Shown here: in pieces, positions 1-9,800 of the stretch | How positions within the stretch are numbered: the first letter of the stretch is position 1 | Layout of the letters: each line of letters opens with the position of its first letter | NCBI RefSeq assembly: GCF_003176915.1 | Contig: NZ_CP029619.1 | Span: forward strand, 310,001 to 374,000 | Source: Candidatus Cardinium hertigii | GTDB taxonomy: Bacteria > Bacteroidota > Bacteroidia > Cytophagales > Amoebophilaceae | Direction: 5' to 3' | DNA length: 64,000 nucleotides | The notes under the pieces: model-generated | Databases searched by the model: none | What the model was told of the DNA's origin: nothing | The model's input: the letters and a program-made list of their open reading frames with translations, nothing else | Position numbers and translations under genes: made by a program

Positions 1-1
1 C

Positions 2-151
2 TTTGTCCTAGCTGGCTTATATATAGCGCTTTTTCTATCAGCTAAAATCATAACAGAGGCACAAAGTAACTACCCTTTATTGGAAATATGGCTACCTAAT
101 ATCATTTTCTCTTTAATCTGTATTATTTTTTATATACTGGTTCCTAAATGA
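2..151 (+). CDS. LptF/LptG-type permease, C-terminal end (partial)
   Basis: Only the last 49 residues are in the window. They form two hydrophobic helices separated by a loop containing EIWLPN and end in LVPK. This matches the C-terminal end of YjgP/YjgQ (LptF/LptG) inner-membrane permeases, which extract lipopolysaccharide for export together with the LptB ATPase. The reading frame is open from the window edge to a TGA stop. The family call rests on this short tail, so LptF and LptG cannot be told apart. Confidence 0.55.
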   Translation, partial: FVLAGLYIALFLSAKIITEAQSNYPLLEIWLPNIIFSLICIIFYILVPK

Positions 152-196
152 TAGGCATCTTGGTGTAGGTATACTATATATGTTTTAAATCAGTTT

Positions 197-204
197 TACC
201 TTTG
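197..204 (+). promoter_or_regulatory. Bacteroidota-like -7 box (TACCTTTG)
   Basis: TACCTTTG fits the Bacteroidota -7 consensus TAnnTTTG exactly. No clear TTG/TTTG element was found at the expected upstream distance. Transcription would begin almost at the ATG of the following gene (213 or 219), giving a nearly leaderless message. This is a motif match only. Confidence 0.3.
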
Positions 205-212
205 TAAAAGTT

Positions 213-779
213 ATGGACATGGAACGCAAAGCACTTATTTTGACCGTAACAGTAGCCGACTATAGATTTCCAGAAAATTTTAGTTGTTGGTGTGCAGGTA
301 CATTGGAAGCCAAAGGGGTTCCTACCGTATTAGAAATTCTAGAAATTCCTAAAGAAGCTATGTCCCACGAATCTTTACAGCTACAAGCAGCACAACTCAA
401 CCGGTTAGAAGAACTGCTTCTCTTATCAGACCTATTGCTCCTTATTCTACCTTCCCACCAAAACATGCTCCCTACTGCTTTGGCTCCTTCTATTCAACTA
501 CTGGCTAGCAAAAAGCATTATAAAAAATGTAAGCTTATTACTATTGGAATGGATGTTACTAAAAAATCTAATGAAATAGACTATGATTTGGCTTTTAATT
601 ATTCTTCTGATCAGTTATATAAGCAACTTGGACCAATACGTTGCACAGCACCTACTCAGATTCAAGATAGTCCCACTGGTGATATGTGCCCGCTCTTCGC
701 AGCATCTTATGATAGCCTCTGTTCACTTATTCAACAAATATTAGATATGGGATCAACGGAGTGTACAACTAAGGTTTAA
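213..779 (+). CDS. Flavodoxin-like / NADPH-dependent FMN reductase-like protein
   Basis: The 188-residue protein shows the alternating pattern of an FMN_red fold: a first strand ALILTVT (residues 7-13), a second region VLEILEIPKE (about 39-48), a third strand DLLLLILPSHQNMLPTAL (about 73-90) resembling the usual 'P-Y-N-x-x-x-P-x-x-L' segment, and a strand CKLITIG (about 106-112). Such proteins bind FMN and reduce quinones, flavins or metals in the cytoplasm. The glycine/serine-rich phosphate loop expected after strand 1 is not conserved (TVADYRFPENFS), so the protein may be a divergent or inactive member. ATG 213 and ATG 219 are both possible starts. It follows the permease end by 61 bases on the same strand. 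The fold assignment is inference from pattern only. Confidence 0.45.
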   Translation: MDMERKALILTVTVADYRFPENFSCWCAGTLEAKGVPTVLEILEIPKEAMSHESLQLQAAQLNRLEELLLLSDLLLLILPSHQNMLPTALAPSIQLLASKKHYKKCKLITIGMDVTKKSNEIDYDLAFNYSSDQLYKQLGPIRCTAPTQIQDSPTGDMCPLFAASYDSLCSLIQQILDMGSTECTTKV

Positions 780-920
780 TTATCCACCTTGTATATTCGT
801 ATCGTACTATAATGGTATATTTAGGTAGCACATGTTGACCCTGTCCTAAGAATTATTTATCATTAGGTAATTTAAGGGGAAACGTAAAATGGGATGTAAT
901 GAAAATGAAAAACTTATTCA

Positions 921-1487
921 ATGCACAACCAACATAAAAATAGCAATCATAAAATTATATATCTTATAGGCAAACCTGGCATAGGAAAATATACCATTAG
1001 TCAAGAATTGTCCAAATTTGGTTATGTTATTTGTGATAATCACTTGATTAACAATCCTATTTTATCCTTATTGCCCTATGATGGATTGAGTAGTGTCCCT
1101 GAATCTATTTGGTCTACCATAGCTCACATTAGGCATGTTGTCTATAATTTTATTGAGCAAGAGGCGTATAATAGTTATGTTTTAACCAATGTTTTATATG
1201 AAGTAGAAACGGATCAGCTCATCTACCAAGCAGTAGAGCAAATGGCAGAAAAGCGTAAATCACTATATATCCCTGTCAAATTATCTATTTCAGAAAAGGA
1301 GCATGTAAAACGTATTGTGAACCCTTCTAGAAAGATAAGATATAAATCAATAAACCCTGAAGATGTATATATTAAATATAAACTTATCGAGATAAGTCAT
1401 CCCAATTTGCTTGAGTTGGATGTTACTACACGCAGTGCGAAGGAATCAGCTGAAACCATAGTAAGACATATCTCTTGTTTACAGTAA
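921..1487 (+). CDS. P-loop nucleotide kinase-like protein (AAA_33/shikimate-kinase-like)
   Basis: A 188-residue protein with a Walker A loop GKPGIGKYT (about residues 17-25) after a hydrophobic strand (IIYLIG), as in small kinases of the shikimate kinase, AAA_33 or chloramphenicol-phosphotransferase type. The lysine and threonine that bind ATP phosphates are present. A following DNH segment (about residue 39) could take part in substrate or magnesium binding. The rest is not diagnostic and the substrate cannot be named. No signal peptide is visible, so a cytoplasmic location is expected. It stands alone between the FMN-reductase-like gene and rmuC on the same strand. Confidence 0.6.
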   Translation: MHNQHKNSNHKIIYLIGKPGIGKYTISQELSKFGYVICDNHLINNPILSLLPYDGLSSVPESIWSTIAHIRHVVYNFIEQEAYNSYVLTNVLYEVETDQLIYQAVEQMAEKRKSLYIPVKLSISEKEHVKRIVNPSRKIRYKSINPEDVYIKYKLIEISHPNLLELDVTTRSAKESAETIVRHISCLQ

Positions 1488-1545
1488 CAAATGCACTTTA
1501 CGCAGCTACCCTATTGATACCATTCATTGCTAAACTTGACCTATT

Positions 1546-2850
1546 ATGCTTTATCTAATTGTTATCGGTAGTATTATGCTACTACTTATCGGGTTGTTTG
1601 TATGTCATAGTTTGCGTAACGCGTCCATTAGCGCTTTAAAAAACAGCCTTGTTAATCTAGAAAGGGAATTAGAAGAAAGTAAAAACCAAGCCAAATTATT
1701 ACAGCAAGAGCATTTGAAAGTCAGTAATGAATTAGCCACTGCATGGGCGCACAACAGCCATTTAAAGGAGAAAATAGCTGAGCAAGATGCTTCCGTCAAC
1801 CAGCTCCAGACACAATTAACCATTCATTTTAAAAACATAGCCAATGAACTATTAGAGGAAAAGAATAGAAAATTTACAGATCAAAGTCGATTGCAAGTAG
1901 AGCAATTATTAACACCACTGAGTGAAAAAATTACGCTTTTTGAGAAACAAGTAACCCAATACAATCAAGAAAATCTAGCCAGAAATGTAGCTTTACGTAC
2001 AGAATTAAAACAGTTACACGAGCTTAATATTAAAATTACCCAGGAAGCTGAAAATTTAACCAAAGCGTTAAAAGGGGATAGTAAGCTACAGGGGGGATGG
2101 GGTGAATTTATTTTAGAAAATATCTTGATACAATCAGGACTTGTTAAGGATAGGGAATATATAGTACAACCTGCTATTACAACAGAAGAGGGACAAAAAT
2201 TTCAGCCAGACGTAATTATTAAACTTCCAGGCAGTCGCAATATTATTATTGATTCCAAACTATCATTAAGCCACTATGAACAGTTTTTTAATACGGAAGA
2301 TAGCATACAACGTATGGCGCATCTTAAGCAGCATGTTCATTCCATTAGACGTCATATTAAAACCTTAAGTGAAAAACGCTATCAACTAATTTATGGGCTA
2401 CAAAACTTAGATTTTGTATTAATGTTCATCCCTATTGAACCAGCCTTTGCGTTAGCTATTCAAGAGGCTGTAACACTCTTTAATGAGGCCTATGAGCGTA
2501 ATATTGTTATTGTTTCCCCTTCCAATTTAATTGCCACGTTGCGGACAATTGCCAATTTATGGCGCCAGGCCCATCAAAATCAAAATGCTTTAGAAATTGC
2601 CGCACAAGGAGGAGCACTGTATGATAAATTCGTTTCTTTTATAGAGGACATTAAGAATGTAGGTCGTCAGTTGGATTTAACACAAAAAAACTATCTAGAA
2701 GCTACTAAAAAATTATATGAGGGAAGGGGAAGTTTGGTATCCAGGGCACATAAGATGAAGCTATTGGGTGCACGCACCAGTAAGGTTCTGGATCAACAAC
2801 TCATAGATAGAGCAATGCCTCATGAAACAGAAGAAGCACCTACCCCATAA
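1546..2850 (+). CDS. rmuC: DNA recombination protein RmuC homolog
   Basis: A 434-residue protein with the RmuC layout: one N-terminal hydrophobic helix (about residues 1-20), a long coiled coil (about 30-165), then the RmuC nuclease-like core. Diagnostic segments are LQGGWGEFILENILIQSGL (about 181-199), PDVIIKLPGSRNIIIDSKLSL (about 221-241), with the restriction-endonuclease-like D...DSK arrangement, and FIPIEPAFALA (about 294-304). RmuC in other bacteria limits inversions and short inverted-repeat recombination. That is of interest here because the neighbouring region is full of rearranged repeats, but no causal link can be read from the sequence. Length is typical of the family and the frame is intact. 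Confidence 0.93.
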   Translation: MLYLIVIGSIMLLLIGLFVCHSLRNASISALKNSLVNLERELEESKNQAKLLQQEHLKVSNELATAWAHNSHLKEKIAEQDASVNQLQTQLTIHFKNIANELLEEKNRKFTDQSRLQVEQLLTPLSEKITLFEKQVTQYNQENLARNVALRTELKQLHELNIKITQEAENLTKALKGDSKLQGGWGEFILENILIQSGLVKDREYIVQPAITTEEGQKFQPDVIIKLPGSRNIIIDSKLSLSHYEQFFNTEDSIQRMAHLKQHVHSIRRHIKTLSEKRYQLIYGLQNLDFVLMFIPIEPAFALAIQEAVTLFNEAYERNIVIVSPSNLIATLRTIANLWRQAHQNQNALEIAAQGGALYDKFVSFIEDIKNVGRQLDLTQKNYLEATKKLYEGRGSLVSRAHKMKLLGARTSKVLDQQLIDRAMPHETEEAPTP

Positions 2851-3007
2851 GTGTGTACCCCACACGCAATAGCTCCTCCACTACCAACTTATAATAGAAG
2901 GTAGAAAAGATTATATTATAGCTGGTTCTTAAAGGCAGTAAATAGCACAAACAGTTAACGGAATTCAAACCAACACAAATAATAAGCATACGTTTTTTTA
3001 TTTTATC

Positions 3008-3029
3008 GTTCATATATATATATATGAAC
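3008..3029. repeat. 22-bp perfect AT palindrome upstream of the first symporter-HD gene
   Basis: GTTC, then alternating AT, then GAAC forms an exact palindrome 72 bases before the start codon of the 3102 gene. The paralogous upstream region at 14414-14638 keeps only a shorter ATACATATGTAT palindrome near 14556. It could be an operator or a cruciform-prone tract; no binding protein is implied by the sequence. Confidence 0.6.
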
Positions 3030-3101
3030 CTCAATACTAAACGCACCTTAGGTAAATAGGCAGGTATTACTTGTATAACAACTAAGAACATCATTACGAC
3101 C

Positions 3102-6100
3102 ATGGAACAACCTATACATTATATAGATAGCCTTCTTATAGGAATATTTTTACTCGTGACGTTTGCCATTGGGTTTTATTACGGAAGAGGTATCAAAACT
3201 TTTCAAGAGTATGCGGTTGGAAATAGAAAGATGTCTACCATGACGCTTACTACCTCTCTTATAGCAACCATTTATGGTGCAAAGGCGTTGTATATTGGCT
3301 TAAATCAGCATTACCAAAAGGGTATTTATGCATTTATGTATTTAAGTGGATCGCTTAGTGTCTACCTAGCTTCTAAATTTTTAATCGTGAGAATGAAAGA
3401 ATTTATAGGTAACCGTTCCATGGCAGAGTCTATGGGAACTATATATGGTCCAGCCGTACGCGTCTTAACAGCTCTGTTAGGCATTGTATTATGTGCAACT
3501 TTATTAGCTACTCAGATTAAACTGGGTCTTAATATAACCACTAAATTATTTCCATATAATGCACCTTATCAGATTATAATTATTTTTCTATTGGTTATCT
3601 GTTATGCTACTTTTGGAGGGATCAGAGCAGTAGCATTAACAGATGTTTACCAATTTTTTCTTTTTGGTCTTTATGTTCCCCTATTAATTTGTACACTACT
3701 GTATTATAGTAATGATTTACTAATTGATTGGAAACGCATTACAGCCATTCCTCAATTTAACCTAAATAAAGTACTTACATGGGATGATACCTTAAAAAAT
3801 TCATTAAGTTGGTTATTTTGGTGGTCTCTTTTTACTAGTTGTAATCCTGCTTATATACAACGTTTTTATATGGCATCTACTGTACAACAAGCTGTTAAGG
3901 TCTTTAGGAATAGCAGTTTGATTCGGATGTTTTACTTTACGCCATTATTTTTATTTACTGCAATAGTATTGCATATGAAAAAAAATGGCACCTATCCTTA
4001 CCAAGATATACTCGATTATATTATTCATCTAAGCTATTGGCCAGGTATGCAAGGTATTTTTATAACAGCTGTCTTTGCCCTATTGATGTCTACCGCTGAT
4101 TCTATTTTACATATTGCCTCTGTTTTATTTACCAATGACATATGGTCTGTCCTAACAAAGGCAAACAAGCACAAAGCTGCTCAACATCAACTTACCGTTG
4201 CGCGTATAGTTTCTGTTGTAATTGGTTGTATTAGCCTTACTATTGCATTTTTGTCTACTAGTATTACAAGCTTTTTAGAGAAAACAGGTGTGGGTTTCTT
4301 TTATCACCTGGCTGTTTCCATTCCTTTTATCATAACCTGTTTAGGTTTTAGACCCCGCTCTATTGTAATTTTTATAGCTATGTGCCTCAATACAATGATA
4401 GGCATATATGCTTCTTACTATAAGCTTAGCCATCACCTTACTATTATTATTATTGCCAGTATACTTAGCCTATTCATTCCGCACTATTTACTCCCTAAAT
4501 TACCCAACACTGGTTGGGTGGGTGTTAAAGATAACACTGACTGGAAACTACAAAATCAACTAACCAAACGATGGTGGCAAACAAAATGGCAGCGGATTAA
4601 AATGCCTTTTACATCAAGCTATCAAGCCATTATTTTTCCTAAAAGGACAAGTACATTTATGTTATTAGGCGCTTACCTAATTATTAGTTCGGTCTTAGCA
4701 CTTTATCTTATCCATAAAGCCTATTTTTTACCCTACGTGTACCTCTATATGGCTATTATGGCTATAGGTACCATTATAGCAATTTACCCAGCATTTCATT
4801 CCTATAAAAAGGAAGGTTCTCCTTTACTATATAAATTATGGCCCACATTACTTTTTCTATTACTTTTTATTATTCCTTTTCAATTTGTTAAACTAAGCCA
4901 CTACACCCCTACAGTTTGTGCTGTTTTAATTTTTAACGTTGGTTTAACTTCAGTACTATTGTCTTTAGAAAACAGCATCACAATGCTATTTCTAACCATA
5001 GGTATCCATCAATTTATTCCTCCTTATCTAGATTTTAGCAATTTGCTTTTGACAAATAGTTCGAATGTTACTTCCATAGAACTTATTGTAACGACGGCAA
5101 TTATAACAATTACACTGGTAGGCTTTGGTATTTATAAACAGCTACGAGATAAATCCGTTTCTAAAGGGAAGATTATGGAAATTACCCGAGCCTATGAGCA
5201 GCGCATTGCGCTAGAGGCCATCTATAGCCAAGCGCATTGGGCTAAATTGGATGCCACTGCTGGAGGTAACCTCTTACGAGAAATGGGCCATGCACTACAA
5301 GAAACCAGTGAGGCCCTCTATAAACAGGATCCAACTGGTTTACGAAATGAAATAGCATTCTTTAATAAAAAATTACAAAAATTCAGTGATTGCCTACTAT
5401 GGAGAGCCCAAGAAGAACGCAGCCTAAAACTCAATAAAAAATCTATACAGTCCATCCTACTTGAACCAACTATTTTAAAAGTAAATCAGCAAATATTGGA
5501 CTTAGGAGAACCGCTAGCGCTCTTATTGCGGAAACAAACAGACGTAGCTGAAATAGCAGTCGATCCCGCCTTGCTGGAGTGTTTGCTGCTGCTCAACCTA
5601 TGGGCAATCAGCAAGAGCCAACAAGCTACCGATCATATCGTAACCTTAACCCTTGCTGCTACTATCTTGCAGTATGGTTTGGGAGCAGAGGCTTCGGCTA
5701 ATCAAATGCCCTTAACCTTACCTGCGCTGGCTTTCTGCTTTAGTACGGATACGATCCTACCAACCCTACAACCTAGTTATAGTATCCCAGCAATGAATGC
5801 AAATGTTACCCTACCTGCTAGTGAAGCGCAGTTTTATCAATTAGAAAGCAAACAAATCGTAGAGGCTCATGGAGGCTATGTAGAAATAATAGAAAGCCCA
5901 ACAAAGGTAAGCTGCCTTTACGTATTCCCGCTGGATGGCCGTAAGGTTATGCGCTTTAAAACGTATGATCCTGTTGATCTGTTAGCTAATACCCTAGCTG
6001 AAACGGAGGAAAGCTTGGCGCAAGAGCAGGAGCTAATAGGTTTACTTACTACACAAACTACGCTTAGCGCAGAACGTATACAGCAAACCATTGCCTTTAT

Positions 6101-6590
6101 TAAAAACGCTCATGGTTTAGTACGGCGTAAATCAGGTGCCCCCTACTATACCCATCCGATGGCAGTGGCCAAACTGCTGTTGGAGGCTACCCAGGATCCA
6201 GACACTATCCTGGCTGGTTTGTTGCATGATATCGTAGAGGATACGCCTGTTACGTTATCTCAGCTGGAGCTGATGTATGGCGCTGAGGTAGCTGCTGTGG
6301 TCGATCAGGTTACCCATTATAATACCAATGGGTATCCTTGGGAATTAGATAAATTAGAAGATAGAAATAGGCTCCACCAATGTGAGGACATATGTGTGGT
6401 ACAAGTAAAGTTGGCGGATAGGTTGCATAATATGCGCACCTTATATGCCCGCAAGACATCCGATCAACAGCGTATAGCTAAAGAAACCTTAGCTTTTTAT
6501 ATACCGTGGGGAACAAAGCACCACGTACCTCAGCAATGGCTAGCAGAAATGCAGCGTATTTGTGAAGGGATTATTGCTAAGCAGCTTTAA
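3102..6590 (+). CDS. SSF symporter - degenerate histidine kinase - SpoT-type HD hydrolase fusion, copy 1
   Basis: This 1162-residue polytopic membrane protein shows the architecture shared by the whole family. Residues about 8-460 are a sodium:solute symporter domain with the family entry motif YYGRGIKTFQEYAVGNRK and the helix MSTADS (329-334), whose Ser-Thr pair aligns with the sodium ligands known in PutP. Residues about 520-685 add several more hydrophobic helices. A helical linker (about 690-790) carries MGHALQE with His730 at the place of a phospho-acceptor. A HATPase-like region (about 800-965) keeps LLLNLW and IVEAHGG (around 919-925) but lacks a DxGxG box, so ATP-dependent kinase activity is doubtful. 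Residues about 1003-1160 form a RelA/SpoT HD domain: His1018, His1042-Asp1043, Glu1046-Asp1047, and LADRLHN with Asp1106 and Asn1110. The predicted activity is hydrolysis of (p)ppGpp or a related nucleotide; no synthetase domain is present. The symporter type is group A, as in the copy at 14639. Confidence 0.88.
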   Translation: MEQPIHYIDSLLIGIFLLVTFAIGFYYGRGIKTFQEYAVGNRKMSTMTLTTSLIATIYGAKALYIGLNQHYQKGIYAFMYLSGSLSVYLASKFLIVRMKEFIGNRSMAESMGTIYGPAVRVLTALLGIVLCATLLATQIKLGLNITTKLFPYNAPYQIIIIFLLVICYATFGGIRAVALTDVYQFFLFGLYVPLLICTLLYYSNDLLIDWKRITAIPQFNLNKVLTWDDTLKNSLSWLFWWSLFTSCNPAYIQRFYMASTVQQAVKVFRNSSLIRMFYFTPLFLFTAIVLHMKKNGTYPYQDILDYIIHLSYWPGMQGIFITAVFALLMSTADSILHIASVLFTNDIWSVLTKANKHKAAQHQLTVARIVSVVIGCISLTIAFLSTSITSFLEKTGVGFFYHLAVSIPFIITCLGFRPRSIVIFIAMCLNTMIGIYASYYKLSHHLTIIIIASILSLFIPHYLLPKLPNTGWVGVKDNTDWKLQNQLTKRWWQTKWQRIKMPFTSSYQAIIFPKRTSTFMLLGAYLIISSVLALYLIHKAYFLPYVYLYMAIMAIGTIIAIYPAFHSYKKEGSPLLYKLWPTLLFLLLFIIPFQFVKLSHYTPTVCAVLIFNVGLTSVLLSLENSITMLFLTIGIHQFIPPYLDFSNLLLTNSSNVTSIELIVTTAIITITLVGFGIYKQLRDKSVSKGKIMEITRAYEQRIALEAIYSQAHWAKLDATAGGNLLREMGHALQETSEALYKQDPTGLRNEIAFFNKKLQKFSDCLLWRAQEERSLKLNKKSIQSILLEPTILKVNQQILDLGEPLALLLRKQTDVAEIAVDPALLECLLLLNLWAISKSQQATDHIVTLTLAATILQYGLGAEASANQMPLTLPALAFCFSTDTILPTLQPSYSIPAMNANVTLPASEAQFYQLESKQIVEAHGGYVEIIESPTKVSCLYVFPLDGRKVMRFKTYDPVDLLANTLAETEESLAQEQELIGLLTTQTTLSAERIQQTIAFIKNAHGLVRRKSGAPYYTHPMAVAKLLLEATQDPDTILAGLLHDIVEDTPVTLSQLELMYGAEVAAVVDQVTHYNTNGYPWELDKLEDRNRLHQCEDICVVQVKLADRLHNMRTLYARKTSDQQRIAKETLAFYIPWGTKHHVPQQWLAEMQRICEGIIAKQL

Positions 6591-6802
6591 AGTAAATACA
6601 GTGCCTCTTTATACAAGGTTCTTTTCCCGCGCCAAAATCTACCTGTAAAGGCTAATGCTACTACGCATTACTCTAGGCATAGGTTATTACACAATAATAA
6701 TAGTTGCTATTAGGTATAGTAATTATTTTTCTGTAAATAAAAGCAAGTAATCATTATAAACTTAGTAAGATAAATTTATTACAACGCAATAATAAAAGAG
6801 AG
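6591..6802. repeat. 212-bp spacer, identical by eye to 10277-10488
   Basis: The whole spacer between copies 1 and 2 is repeated between copies 2 and 3 with no difference that I could see. Its right-hand part, from the AATAATAATAGTTGCTATT segment onward, recurs in weaker form before the copies at 22151, 28516, 32216, 35899 and 63455. It therefore acts as the common upstream region of the group B genes. Confidence 0.85.
6704..6731 (+). promoter_or_regulatory. Predicted promoter of copy 2 (TTG-N17-TATTTTTC)
   Basis: TTG at 6704-6706, a 17-base gap and TATTTTTC at 6724-6731 fit the Bacteroidota -33/-7 pattern (TTG, TAnnTTTG) except for the last base. The block is conserved before several paralogs. 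It would give a leader of about 65 bases with a purine-rich AGAGAG next to the ATG. Confidence 0.45.
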
Positions 6803-9800
6803 ATGGTAACGCATATTGATTTTATAATTATAGGGTTATCCTTAATGGGGACACTGGTTATTGGGATTTACTACGGTAGAGGTATCAAGACTTTCCAAGA
6901 GTATGCTGTAGGGAACAGAAAAATGTCTAGCAGCGTAATTGCTATTTCCCTTATAGCTACTATCTATGGCGGTTCAACCCTGGGAGTTCGCCTGGATCAA
7001 AACTATCGACAAGGCTTTGAAATACTTATTGCGCACTCTATTCTAATAGTTCCTATGCTCTATCTTTTTTCCAGGGTTACTATTCCAAGAATGAAAGAAT
7101 TCGAGAAACATTTTTCTATAGCAGAATCTATGGGAAGCTTATATGGGTCAGCTGCTCGCATTATTACCGCTCTACTTAGTATCCTGTTAGCTATCGCCTA
7201 TCTAACCACCCAGATTAAGGTTGGTTTTGAAATAATGTCCATTCTATTTCCTAAAATAATATCCTTTCAAACTTATTCAATCATACTTTTAACCTTATTG
7301 GTTATCGCCTATGCTGCATTTGGAGGGGCGAGAGCGGTAGCCATAACAGATGTCTACCAATTCCTCCTTTTCGGACTCTGCTTCCCTATGCTCATTTTCG
7401 TGCTACTATTTTCTACGGAAGATTTAGCAACAGGCTGGCAAAAACTTACTGCTGTACCGCAGTTTAATTTAAACAAGATGTGCACAGGGCATACCTTAAC
7501 AAGCTTACTTCCTGGCTTTATATTTAGGCTTTTAGTTCTAGTTACACCTGCCTACATACAACGCTTTTACATGGCTTCTTCTATAGGGCAAGCTGCAAAG
7601 GTTTTTAACAAAATTACCATAGCTCCCTGTGTGATAGCTTTGCTTATTTTCAGTGTTGCAGCAGCTTTGCATATACATGGAGATAACATTTCATCCAATC
7701 AGAATGTCCTTCACTATGTCCTTTCTCTTGCCTATTTCCCTGGTATGTTAGGTATATTGGTAACAGCTATGCTAGCGTTGCTGATGTCTACCGCTGATTC
7801 TCACTTACATATTTCCTCTGTTTTATTTACGAATGACCTATGGCCTTTTGTAGCTAGGTTTACCAAGTCGGATAAGCCATCGCTCAAAATTGTACGTATC
7901 GTCTCTTTGGGTATAGGAGTCATTAGCCTTCTGATGGTATTCCATACAACCAGTATTCTGCAATTAATGTACAAAATATTTTACCTTTATGACCCCGCTG
8001 TTTCAGTTCCCTTTATAATAGCTTGTTTGGGATTTAGGCCTAGATCCCTTGTTGTGCTCATAACCATGGGTTGGAACATAATCGTAGCAACGTATTTTAT
8101 TTTTTATCAAAAGCAAACTATAACCCATAATCGCGTTATCCTTTCAATGATTGTAAGCGCAGGTAGCTTGTTTGCCTTACACTATCTGCTTCCCAAACGC
8201 CCTCATACGGGTTGGGTAGGTATCCCAGATAGCAGTGCATGGGATTTGCAAAATCAAATCACCAAACGCTGGTGGCTGGCACGGATGCAACGGCTTAAAA
8301 TGCTTTTTACAAGGTCCTATCGTGTAAATATTTTCCCTACCCAAGAACGTACCTTCGTAGCGGTAGGCTGCTATACCATCATTCATGCCATTATCGCATT
8401 GTGCTTTATCCAAAGGCAGTATTTCCTTCCCTATGTATACCTCTATATGGCTGTTATGGCCTTGGGAACCATCCTAGCGCTCTACCCAGCCCTGCATGCT
8501 TATCGAAAGGGAGGAACACCGCTGCTGCATAATCTATGGCCTATGCTATTGTTTCTTCTGCTTTTTATTGCGCCCCTCCAATTTGCTAAACTAGGACACT
8601 ATAGCCCTATGGTTTGTGCATTATGGGTTGGTAGTCTAGGCTTAGGTATCGTTTTACTTTCACTAGAAACAGGCAGTATCCTGTTAGCTGTAGCGTTAGG
8701 GATACATCAAACTATACCGCCTTATACGCCCTGTTTAGCTTTAGCTGGTTGGGGGCTTTCTATGGAGCTTGTGCTCGCAACAGCTCTTGTATCAATCACA
8801 CTAGTAGGATTTCTCCTGTATAAATACCTACGAGACAAAGTAACCGCTAAACTTAAAGTTATCGAACTTACTAGAACCTATGAACAGCGCATTTCCTTAG
8901 AAGCCATCTATAGCCAAGCGCATTGGGCTAAATTGGATGCTACTGCTGGAGGCACCCTTTTACGAGAAATGGGCCATGCACTACAAGAAACTACTGATTT
9001 TCTTTTTAATAAGGATCGATCTGTTGTACAAAACGAAATAGCATCCTTTAATAAAAAGCTACAAAAATTCAGCGATTGTCTGGCATGGAGAGCCCAAGAA
9101 GAACGGAGCTTAAAACTTAATAAAAAATCTATTCAGTCCATCCTACTTGAACCAACTATTTTAAAAGTAAATCAGCAAATATTGGACTTAGGAGAACCAC
9201 TAGCGCTCTTATTGCGGAAACAAACAGACGTAGCTGAAATAGCAGTCGATCCCGCCTTGCTGGAGTGTTTGCTGCTGCTCAACCTATGGGCAATCAGCAA
9301 GAGCCAACAAGCTACCGATCATATCGTAACCTTAACCCTTGCTGCTACTACCTTACAATACGGCCTAGCAACAGAAACTGCGGCTGATCTCCCTTCCTTA
9401 ACCTTACCTGCACTGGCTTTCTGTTTTAGTACGGATACAAGCCTACCAACCCTACAACCTAGTTATAGTATCCCAGCAATGAACGCAAAGGTTACCCTAC
9501 CTGCTAGTGAAGCACAATTTTATCAGCTAGAAAGCAAACAAATCGTAGAAGCCCATGGGGGCTATGTGGAAATAATAGAAAGTCCAACGCAGGTAAATTG
9601 CCTTTACGTATTCCCACTGGATGGCCGTAAGGTTATGCGCTTTAAAACGTATGATCCTGCTGATCTTGTGGCTAATAAAATAGCTGAAACAGCGGAAAGC
9701 TTGGCGCAGGAGCAGGAATTGATAGGGTTACTTACGGCACAAACTACGCTTAAGGAGGAGCTTATACAGCAAACCATTGCCTTTATTAAAAAGGCCCATG

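Noticed and set aside
8177-8413. Antisense ORFs of 60-80 codons over the symporter-family genes (for example here, 25394-25579 and 34940-35122)
   Set aside because: They overlap well-supported coding sequence and show no family features; they are frame shadows, recurring only because the genes on the other strand are repeated.
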